Part shown: piece after piece, positions 1 to 5,625 of the stretch
Layout of the letters: every line of letters begins with the position of its first letter
Position numbering within the stretch: position 1 is the first letter of the stretch
DNA from: Candidatus Nanopelagicales bacterium
Lineage (GTDB): Bacteria; Actinomycetota; Actinomycetes; S36-B12
NCBI GenBank assembly: GCA_018399515.1
Contig: JAGYOB010000146.1
Coordinates: 1-7,345, forward strand
Length of the DNA: 7,345 bases
Reading direction: 5' to 3'
The notes under the pieces: generated by a model
Told to the model about the DNA's origin: nothing
The model's input: the letters and a program-made list of their open reading frames with translations, nothing else
Databases searched by the model: none
Made by a program: the position numbers and the translations under genes

Positions 1-751
1 CAATGTAGACAGCGGTCAGCAGCGTGAAGATGTAGGCCTGCAGGATGGCGATCAGGATCTCGAAGAGGGTGAAGGCGAAGCCCATGAGGAACGATGGGAT
101 CGCGAAGATCTTCAAGAATCCATCAGCGAAGAGCAGGGCGCTCGTGGCCGAGAAGAACAGCACCAGGAGCAGATGGCCGGCCATCATGTTGGCCAGTAAC
201 CGGATCGTCAGCGTCAGGGGACGCAGGATGAACGTCGAGACGAACTCGATCGGCGTGACCAGGAAATAGATCGGCCAGGGGATCCCCGAGGGGAACAGGT
301 TGTTCTTCATGTAATGGAAGAACCCGTTGGCCCGAATGCCTTGGACATTGAACACGAACCAGGCGATGATCGCGAACATCAGCGGGATGGCGATGATGCT
401 GGACACCGCGAGGTGCATCGTGGGCAGGATGCCGGTGATATTGAAGGCGAACAGCAACCAGAACATGGAGATCAGGTAGGGCGCGTACTTCTTGCCCTTC
501 TCACCCAGCGCCTCGTCGATGACGTTCTTCTGGACGACGTCGACCGCCATCTCGCCCAGGTTCTGCACGCCGCTGGGGACCAGTTTGGGCTTGGCGAAAG
601 CCATCACGAAGAACAGGCTGACGACACCGGTCATCAGCAAACCCATCAGGTTGATGCGGGTCATGGCGAAAGGCGTACCCACGAACAACAGTTCGCCGGG
701 GAAGAACTCACCGACGGACGGGGGGGTAAAGCCGTCGCCCTCGGCCGCCAT
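1..751 (-). CDS. atpB: F1Fo ATP synthase subunit a (3' end cut by window edge)
   Basis: Membrane subunit a of the F1Fo ATP synthase. It forms the two proton half-channels against the c-ring and carries the arginine essential for rotation. I translated 250 residues from the ATG at 751. Several hydrophobic helices are visible (about 34-52, 93-110, 117-136, 160-177, 195-215 and 222-249). Family landmarks are present: FNITG at 103-107, PIEF at 167-170, the conserved helix RPLTLTIRLLANMMAGH at 177-193 with R184 as the essential arginine (E. coli R210), E231, and LQAYIFTLL at 237-245. Subunit a usually ends a few residues after this last motif, so only a short tail is missing. The start is uncertain: an in-frame TTG at 772-770 lies 7 bases after a GGGAG and would add MLTASAL, whereas the ATG at 751 has only a weak GAG upstream. 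It follows the two small AtpZ/AtpI-like genes, as expected for the first structural gene of an atp operon. Confidence 0.96.
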   Translation of the reverse strand, partial: MAAEGDGFTPPSVGEFFPGELLFVGTPFAMTRINLMGLLMTGVVSLFFVMAFAKPKLVPSGVQNLGEMAVDVVQKNVIDEALGEKGKKYAPYLISMFWLLFAFNITGILPTMHLAVSSIIAIPLMFAIIAWFVFNVQGIRANGFFHYMKNNLFPSGIPWPIYFLVTPIEFVSTFILRPLTLTIRLLANMMAGHLLLVLFFSATSALLFADGFLKIFAIPSFLMGFAFTLFEILIAILQAYIFTLLTAVYI

Positions 752-779
752 CAACGCACTCGCGGTCAGCAACGAAGGA

Positions 780-784
780 CTCCC
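780..784 (-). promoter_or_regulatory. Candidate Shine-Dalgarno GGGAG for a TTG start of atpB
   Basis: On the minus strand GGGAG lies 7 bases before an in-frame TTG (772-770) but 28 bases before the ATG at 751. The spacing favours the TTG, giving a subunit a seven residues longer. The ATG at 751 remains possible through translational coupling with the upstream gene, which stops at 804. Confidence 0.4.
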
Positions 785-803
785 ACAGCCTCAGGTCCAG
801 CGG

Positions 804-1052
804 TCACGAGTCGCGACCATATCGGAAATACACGACGAGCACGGACGTGACGAACCCCAAGACGACACCCATCGGGACGAAGACCCGGGTGGTGCCGGCG
901 AGGTGGTCGATTCCCATGCCGATCAAGCCCCAGACAAGTGGCCCAGCGACGAGGGTCCCGACCATCGACCAGACGAACTCATCTCCTCGGCCCGAGACCT
1001 GTGGGCCGGAGCGATGTGCCGATTGACCGTTCACCGGCAATGAAACTAGCAC
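804..1052 (-). CDS. AtpZ/AtpI-family small membrane protein
   Basis: A small protein of up to 82 residues encoded immediately before atpB. It has two transmembrane helices (about 27-48 and 57-77), an aspartate at the end of the first (GLIGMGID, 42-49), a short turn (HLAGTTRVF, 50-58), and a glycine in the second helix (MGVVLGF). This two-helix G...D...G pattern is typical of the AtpZ/AtpI (ATPase gene 1) family, which is encoded ahead of Fo genes and linked to Fo/c-ring assembly or divalent cation supply. The role in this organism is inferred from family and position. The first start codon is GTG at 1052 and has no Shine-Dalgarno. A second GTG at 1034 (76 residues) sits just after a TAGTTT box and could be a leaderless start. 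The hydrophilic N-terminus (about 26 residues) is the least certain part. Confidence 0.8.
   Translation of the reverse strand: MLVSLPVNGQSAHRSGPQVSGRGDEFVWSMVGTLVAGPLVWGLIGMGIDHLAGTTRVFVPMGVVLGFVTSVLVVYFRYGRDS
1043..1051 (-). promoter_or_regulatory. Possible extended -10 promoter (TGC-TAGTTT) before the atpZ-like gene
   Basis: Read on the minus strand, 1051-1043 is TGCTAGTTT, matching the extended -10 form TGnTAnnnT. It ends 8 bases before the GTG at 1034, so transcription could begin at or one base before that GTG and yield a leaderless mRNA. No TTGACA-like -35 is visible at 16-18 bases. A match this short can occur by chance, so this is only a candidate. Confidence 0.3.
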
Positions 1053-1079
1053 ACGGGCGAACAGACCCGGACTGAGTCG

Positions 1080-1520
1080 TCAGGTCGTGGATTCGCGGGG
1101 CTCGAGGTAGGGCACCCGCGTCTTGATGACGATGATCGCCTCGGTGAGCAGATAGCCGATCGTGCCTACGACGAAGGCGATGAAAAACACTGTGCGACTG
1201 TAGAAATCGGCGCCGCTCAGCAGTGCCAGAACGACGATGAGCAAGGCGAGCTTGACGACCCACGAACCCAGGATCGCCGCACCGAAAACCTGCGGGTTGA
1301 CGCGCAACGTCACCAGCGCCACGATCACGGTGATCGAGAAGAAGGCCACGGGGATGACGATCCCCAGGACACCGCCCCATAACCCATCGGTTCCGTCAAC
1401 CAGCCAGCCGATACCGCCGGCCAGGACCATCGCCACGATCGAACCGGCGGTGCCCCACCGCAAGACAGCGCTCATCGGCTTTCGGACACCGGGGAGCGGC
1501 CCGCTCATATCTTGGGTCAC
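1080..1520 (-). CDS. AtpI-like four-helix membrane protein (ATP synthase protein I type)
   Basis: A 146-residue integral membrane protein with four predicted helices at about 22-42, 48-70, 79-101 and 109-132, a short basic N-terminus and a charged C-terminal tail (KTRVPYLEPRES). Size, topology and position between the wecA-like gene and atpB match the actinobacterial protein annotated as AtpI or 'hypothetical' (M. tuberculosis Rv1303 occupies this slot). AtpI proteins are thought to assist c-ring assembly; here the function rests on context because the family is poorly conserved and has no catalytic motif. The start is GTG at 1520-1518, overlapping the TGA of wecA by four bases (GTGA), which suggests translational coupling. 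In-frame ATGs at codons 5 and 16 are alternatives. The stop at 1080 is 27 bases before the next gene and in the same frame. Confidence 0.75.
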   Translation of the reverse strand: MTQDMSGPLPGVRKPMSAVLRWGTAGSIVAMVLAGGIGWLVDGTDGLWGGVLGIVIPVAFFSITVIVALVTLRVNPQVFGAAILGSWVVKLALLIVVLALLSGADFYSRTVFFIAFVVGTIGYLLTEAIIVIKTRVPYLEPRESTT

Positions 1521-2641
1521 CCGATCAACCTATCCCCCACCACATCGGCCGAACGCGCCTGACCGAGTCGCGGCCAGATGACGGCCAGAATCAGCAGAGC
1601 CATTCCCGAGGCGAAGATCAACAGCGCGTATCCCACCGGGACGAAAGCCAAGGCCACCGCGGTTCCCGCGATCACCGCGGCGAGGCCGTACATCAACAGG
1701 ACCGCTCGGCGCTGGGAGTGCCCGACCTCGAGCAGTCGGTGGTGCATGTGCTGCTTATCGGGCGCGAAAGGAGATCGCCCCCGTCGGGTACGGCGCACGA
1801 CGGCCAGGGCGAGATCGAGCAGCGGCACGGCCATCACCGCCAACGGAAGCAGGATCGGCAGGAGTGCGGGCAGCAGGGTGCCGCCTTCGATCGCGCTGGG
1901 ATCGACCTGGCCGGACAGCGTGATGATGCTGGCCGCGAGCAGCAGGCCCAGCAGCATCGAACCGGTATCGCCCATGAAGATCCGGGCCGGGAACACGTTG
2001 TGCGGCAGGAATCCCAGGCACATTCCCGCCAGCAGAGCCGAGATCAAGGTCGCCATGGTCGCTCGCTCGAATCCGATCTCCACCGACAGTAGGTAGGAAT
2101 AGGCGAAGAACGCGATCGCAGCGATCCCCACGATTCCCGCTGCCAGTCCGTCCAACCCATCGACCATGTTGATGGCGTTGACGGTGACGAGAACGACCAG
2201 CACGGTGAGCAAGACGCTGGTTACCGGGTCGAGGACGAGTGTCCCGCCGATCGGCAACCAGATGATGGCGATGCCCTGGACCGCCATCACCGAAGCTGCG
2301 AGTACCTGCCCGGCGAACTTCGTGGGTGCCGCCAGGCTCCAGCGATCATCGATGACACCGAGAGCCACGATGATGGCCGCCCCACTGAGCAGGGCGAGGG
2401 GAACCCGGGCGCCGTCGACGAAGACCGTGCTCATCAACGGCAGTTTGCTGGCCAGGAACAACCCGACGGCGAGGCCGGCGAACATCGCCAGACCGCCCAG
2501 GCGCGGGGTGGGCTTGTCGTGGACGTCACGGTCACGGACCTCAGCCAGGGCTCCCCACCGCACCGCGAGCCTGCGACTGAGCGGCACGGTCAGGTACGTC
2601 ACTGCAGCCGCCGCGAGCAGGCACAGCAGGTACTCGCGCAC
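1517..2641 (-). CDS. wecA: MraY/WecA-family polyprenyl-phosphate GlcNAc-1-phosphate transferase
   Basis: A 374-residue polytopic membrane enzyme of the MraY/WecA/TagO superfamily, which transfers a sugar-1-phosphate from a UDP-sugar to polyprenyl phosphate on the cytoplasmic face. Landmarks in order: HDKPTPRLGG at 41-50, the Asp-Asp pair in GVIDD at 95-99, NAINMVDGLDGLAAG at 155-169 (N158 and D161 positions of the family), FMGDTGS at 222-228, and the cytoplasmic HMHHRLLE at 298-305 near the C-terminus. About ten or eleven hydrophobic segments surround these. The HHRL loop and synteny with mycobacterial rfe/wecA (Rv1302) point to the UDP-GlcNAc:decaprenyl-phosphate enzyme that starts linker-unit or teichoic/arabinogalactan-type glycan synthesis, rather than MraY itself, which sits in the division cluster. 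The start is GTG at 2641, with AGGAAG 9 bases upstream. It begins 24 bases after glyA and overlaps the next gene by 4. Confidence 0.93.
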   Translation of the reverse strand: MREYLLCLLAAAAVTYLTVPLSRRLAVRWGALAEVRDRDVHDKPTPRLGGLAMFAGLAVGLFLASKLPLMSTVFVDGARVPLALLSGAAIIVALGVIDDRWSLAAPTKFAGQVLAASVMAVQGIAIIWLPIGGTLVLDPVTSVLLTVLVVLVTVNAINMVDGLDGLAAGIVGIAAIAFFAYSYLLSVEIGFERATMATLISALLAGMCLGFLPHNVFPARIFMGDTGSMLLGLLLAASIITLSGQVDPSAIEGGTLLPALLPILLPLAVMAVPLLDLALAVVRRTRRGRSPFAPDKQHMHHRLLEVGHSQRRAVLLMYGLAAVIAGTAVALAFVPVGYALLIFASGMALLILAVIWPRLGQARSADVVGDRLIG

Positions 2642-2650
2642 GGCAGCAGG

Positions 2651-2656
2651 CTTCCT
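2651..2656 (-). promoter_or_regulatory. Shine-Dalgarno AGGAAG for the wecA GTG start
   Basis: AGGAAG on the minus strand lies 9 bases before the GTG at 2641-2639, in the 24-base gap after the glyA stop. It supports this non-ATG start over later ones. Confidence 0.55.
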
Positions 2657-2665
2657 AGCCGGAGG

Positions 2666-3955
2666 TCAGACCGTCACCGGCTGGCGCTCATAGGCCGGGT
2701 ACTGGGCCACGAGGTCGCCTACCTGTCCGGCCACCTCTGCGGATGCAGCCGGTTCGCGGACGGCGCGGCCGATGAGTTCGGCGATCCGCACCATCGCATC
2801 TGTTCCCATGCCCTGGGTGGTGATCGACGGGGTGCCGACCCGGATGCCCGATGCCACGGCCGGTGGTTGGGGGTCGTAGGGAATCGCGTTCTTGTTCAGC
2901 GTGATCCGGACAGCATCGCAGCGCGTCTCCGCCTCGGTGCCCGTGACATCCAGGGGGCGCAGATCCAGCAGCGACAGGTGGGTGTCGGTGCCTCCGCTGA
3001 CTGGACGCATCCCCTCGGCTTCCAGCGCCGAGGTGAGCGCCTGGGCATTGGTGATCACCTGGGCGGCATATTCCTGGAATTCCAGCGTCGCCGCCTCGCG
3101 CAAGGCAACGGCCTTCGCCGCTACCGCATGCATCAGGGGGCCACCTTGCATCATCGGGAACACCGCCTTGTCGAGAGCGGCAGCGTGCTCGGCCTTGCTC
3201 AAGATCATCCCGCCCCGCGGTCCGCGCAGCACCTTGTGCGTGGTGAACGTCACGACGTCGGCGTAGGGCACCGGGCTGGGGATCGCCTTGCCCGCGACGA
3301 GGCCGATGAAGTGCGCCGCATCGACCATCAAGATCGCTCCGACCTCGTCGGCGATCGACCGGAAAGCTGCGAAATCGACCAGCCGGGGATAAGCGGTCGC
3401 ACCGGCGATGATCATCTTGGGGCGATGGTTCAACGCGAGGCTGCGTACCTCGTCGTAGTCGATGGTCTCGGTGTCCTCGCGCACCCCGTAGGAGACGATG
3501 TCGAACCACTTGCCGGAGAAGTTCACCTTCGAGCCGTGTGTCAGGTGCCCGCCATGCGGAAGACTCATCGCGAGCACGGTTTCCCCGGGCTTGACGAAGG
3601 CACCGTAGGCGGCGATGTTCGCGCTCGCCCCACTGTGCGGCTGCAGGTTGGCGTGCTCGGCCCCGAACAGCTCCTTGGCCCGCTCGATGCCGATGATCTC
3701 GGCCCGATCCACCTCGGCGCAGCCGCCGTAGTAGCGCTTGCCCGGATATCCCTCGGCATATTTATTGGACAGTGTCGACCCCAGTGCAGCCAGCACAGCC
3801 GGCGACGTGAAGTTCTCGCTCGCGATCAACTGCAGCCCACCGCGGGCTCGATCCAATTCGGCCAGGATGATGCCGGCGATCTCGGGGTCCTCCGCGATCA
3901 GCGCGCCGAAGTCCGGTCCCCAGAAGGGCGGGTCGGTCGGATCGAGAACAGACAT
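2666..3955 (-). CDS. glyA: Serine hydroxymethyltransferase
   Basis: PLP enzyme interconverting serine plus tetrahydrofolate with glycine plus 5,10-methylene-tetrahydrofolate, the main cytosolic source of one-carbon units. From the ATG at 3955 it is 429 residues, normal for the family. Motifs seen: LIASENF at 43-49, EGYPGKRYYGGC at 68-79, QPHSGASAN at 105-113, the aspartate-histidine of VDAAHFIGLVAG at 211-222, the PLP-binding lysine K241 in TTHKVLRGPRGG (238-249), and SGIRVGTPSITTQG at 369-382. I moved the start from the first in-frame ATG (3967) to the second (3955) because GGAGG lies 5 bases before the second, whereas nothing resembling a Shine-Dalgarno precedes the first. The gene starts 51 bases after the tsaC stop and ends 24 bases before wecA. 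A glyA at this place is also known in Streptomyces but is missing from the mycobacterial version of the cluster. Confidence 0.97.
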   Translation of the reverse strand: MSVLDPTDPPFWGPDFGALIAEDPEIAGIILAELDRARGGLQLIASENFTSPAVLAALGSTLSNKYAEGYPGKRYYGGCAEVDRAEIIGIERAKELFGAEHANLQPHSGASANIAAYGAFVKPGETVLAMSLPHGGHLTHGSKVNFSGKWFDIVSYGVREDTETIDYDEVRSLALNHRPKMIIAGATAYPRLVDFAAFRSIADEVGAILMVDAAHFIGLVAGKAIPSPVPYADVVTFTTHKVLRGPRGGMILSKAEHAAALDKAVFPMMQGGPLMHAVAAKAVALREAATLEFQEYAAQVITNAQALTSALEAEGMRPVSGGTDTHLSLLDLRPLDVTGTEAETRCDAVRITLNKNAIPYDPQPPAVASGIRVGTPSITTQGMGTDAMVRIAELIGRAVREPAASAEVAGQVGDLVAQYPAYERQPVTV

Positions 3956-3960
3956 GGCGG

Positions 3961-3965
3961 CCTCC
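3961..3965 (-). promoter_or_regulatory. Shine-Dalgarno GGAGG that decides the glyA start
   Basis: The minus strand reads ATG GAGGCCGCC ATG. The GGAGG inside the first five codons of the longer frame is ideally placed (5-base spacer) for the second ATG at 3955. This argues that the upstream ATG at 3967 is part of the leader. Confidence 0.75.
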
Positions 3966-4006
3966 ATGGTCGGGATCGGATTCAGCTGGGATGCGACTGC
4001 TTGAGT

Positions 4007-4666
4007 CTACGCCTGATCCGCGGATGCATCGATGATGTCGGGAACCCACCGCTGCAGCGCGTCGAGATCGAACGCTCCCGTACGCCACAGAACAGGGACC
4101 TCATCTGTCACATCCACCACAGTGCTGGGATCGGTCGCCTCCGCGGGCCCGGCATCCAGGTAGACCACGGCGTCGTCACCGAGTTGTGCCCGGGCTGCCT
4201 CGATCGTGCGAGGCGGGGCGGCCCCGGCCCGGTTGGCCGTGGTCACCGCCAGCGGTCCGGTGGTCGCGATCAGCGACAGGGCCAGGGGGTGCAGCGGCAT
4301 CCGGACCTGCAGGGTGTCGGCCTGCAAACCCCACATCAGGGTCGGCTGCTGCCGGGCGACCAGGGTGAGCGGGCCCGGCCAGCAGGCGCTGATGAGATCT
4401 CGCGCCTGGCTGCTCAGGCCGGTGATGATGCCCTCGGCCATCTGAACCGACCCCACCAGCACCGGAAGCGGCAGATCCGGCCCGCGTCCCTTGACCTCTC
4501 GCAACCGGGCGAGCCCGCGGGCAGAGAAGGCATCGGCCGCCACCCCGTAGGCCGCCTCGGTAGGCAGCACGCACAGTTCGCCCCTGCGGACTGCAGCGGC
4601 ACCGGCGGTGATGCCCCGATCGCGTTCGGTCCCGGGGCCGCGTCCGCAGTCGATCACGATGCTCAC
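4007..4666 (-). CDS. tsaC: L-threonylcarbamoyladenylate synthase (YrdC/TsaC-type)
   Basis: A 219-residue YrdC-domain protein that makes threonylcarbamoyl-AMP from threonine, bicarbonate and ATP, the first step of the t6A37 modification of ANN-decoding tRNAs. Seen in order: PTEAAYGVAADA at 35-46 (family form PTETVYGL), the basic KGRGPDLPLPVL at 59-70, WPGPLTLV at 96-103, VRMP at 121-124, TTANRAG at 142-148 (usually SANxSG) and STVVD at 181-185. Length shows a YrdC-only protein without the extra C-terminal domain of longer Sua5 proteins, so TsaC is the better symbol, although databases often say Sua5/YciO/YrdC. The start is GTG at 4666, only 3 bases after the prmC stop, with GGGAG 9 bases upstream inside the prmC end. 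It is syntenic with M. tuberculosis Rv1301. The partners TsaB, TsaD and TsaE are not in this window. Confidence 0.93.
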   Translation of the reverse strand: MSIVIDCGRGPGTERDRGITAGAAAVRRGELCVLPTEAAYGVAADAFSARGLARLREVKGRGPDLPLPVLVGSVQMAEGIITGLSSQARDLISACWPGPLTLVARQQPTLMWGLQADTLQVRMPLHPLALSLIATTGPLAVTTANRAGAAPPRTIEAARAQLGDDAVVYLDAGPAEATDPSTVVDVTDEVPVLWRTGAFDLDALQRWVPDIIDASADQA

Positions 4667-4669
4667 GGT

Positions 4670-5578
4670 CTAGGACTCCCAGGCTGTACGCACGGCTGTC
4701 GTGTAGCGGGGTCTGCGGGTCAGATCGAGATGATCGCGCACCTGCGCCCATGCCGGCGCCGTATCGCCACCGCGCATCAGGCCGGGCACACCGATGTCAC
4801 CGGCCGCTTCACCTTGACGATCGGCATGCTCGATGATGACGATGCCACCCGGTCGGAGCAGATCAGCCGCCGTGACGAGCAGACTTCGCACCACCTCGAG
4901 ACCATCGGGTCCACCGAAGAGGGCGATGCGCGGTTCGTGATCGCGAACCTCGGGTTCTGTCGGCTGGGCATCCTCGGGAATGTAGGGCGGATTCATCACG
5001 ACGAGATTGATCGTTCCCCGACGGTCGCAGAGCAACCCCGATTCCTCAGCGACCCTGGTTGCGTCAGCGTGCAGCAGGTGGACCGTCGATTCATGGTCAT
5101 CGATCGCCGGTTGGTGCACGTCGATATTGCGGCGCGCCCATTCCACCGCCGAGGTATCGATTTCCACCGCGAACACCTCGGCACCGGTCACCTCCGTGGC
5201 CAGTGCCAAGGCGATGGCGGCAGTCCCCGTGCACAGATCCACCGCGACCGGATGATCGACGCCGTTCAGCGCGAGGATGCCCGCCTCGGCAACGAGCTCG
5301 GTCTCGGGCCTCGGCACGAACACACCGGGGCCCACGGCGAGTTCCAGGTGCCGGAAGGCCGCGACGCCGAGCAGGTGCTGGAGCGGGATTCGTGCCATCC
5401 GCCGGGTCAGCAAACGCTCGAAGGATGTTCGCTGCTCACTGTTCATCTCGTCCTGCAGGAGCATCCTGGTGCGGGGGATCCCCGTCACGTGCGACGCGAG
5501 GATGGCCGCATCTGTTCGCGGGCTAGGAACCCCCGCCGCAGCCAGGCGACGCTCAGCATCGGTGAGCACATCGCGCAT
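4670..5578 (-). CDS. prmC: Release factor glutamine methyltransferase (N5-glutamine)
   Basis: SAM-dependent methyltransferase that methylates the GGQ glutamine of release factors RF1 and RF2, encoded here directly after its substrate gene prfA. From the ATG at 5578 it is 302 residues, close to the family norm. It has an N-terminal helical substrate-binding region (1-80), PRPETE at 89-94, SAM motif I VDLCTGTAAIALA at 113-125, an acidic strand end VEID at 138-141, the catalytic NPPY at 196-199, and GGIVIIEHADRQGE at 244-257. The start is ambiguous. A GTG at 5629 overlaps the prfA TGA by four bases (GTGA) and would add 17 residues in the same frame. I prefer 5578 because MRDVLTDAERRL aligns with the normal beginning of PrmC proteins. 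Motif I has Ala where a third glycine is more usual, which looks tolerable. It ends in TAG, 3 bases before tsaC. Confidence 0.95.
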   Translation of the reverse strand: MRDVLTDAERRLAAAGVPSPRTDAAILASHVTGIPRTRMLLQDEMNSEQRTSFERLLTRRMARIPLQHLLGVAAFRHLELAVGPGVFVPRPETELVAEAGILALNGVDHPVAVDLCTGTAAIALALATEVTGAEVFAVEIDTSAVEWARRNIDVHQPAIDDHESTVHLLHADATRVAEESGLLCDRRGTINLVVMNPPYIPEDAQPTEPEVRDHEPRIALFGGPDGLEVVRSLLVTAADLLRPGGIVIIEHADRQGEAAGDIGVPGLMRGGDTAPAWAQVRDHLDLTRRPRYTTAVRTAWES

Positions 5579-5625
5579 CGAGACCCAACCAGCGACGACG
5601 CGGTCGGAGAATCCCGGAGTACCGC

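Noticed and set aside
314..850. Plus-strand 178-residue open frame (and a second overlapping one at 492-1043)
   Set aside because: Antisense to atpB and the atpZ-like gene. Low-complexity, charged composition with no motif; atpB is certain here from the RLLANM and LQAYIF motifs.
979..1380. Minus-strand 133-residue open frame overlapping the AtpI-like gene in another frame
   Set aside because: Arg- and His-rich shadow product without membrane helices or motifs. The AtpI-like frame has clear helices, coupling to wecA and the right synteny.
2688..3509. Minus-strand 273-residue open frame inside glyA
   Set aside because: Alternate-frame shadow of glyA, made mostly of Arg, Gly, His and Pro. glyA has all SHMT motifs in the other frame.
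3956..4006. Promoter or riboswitch in the 51-base tsaC-glyA gap (a TAGACT box at the tsaC stop)
   Set aside because: The -10-like box has no convincing -35 partner, and the gap is too short for a glycine or folate-type riboswitch. I see only the glyA Shine-Dalgarno there.
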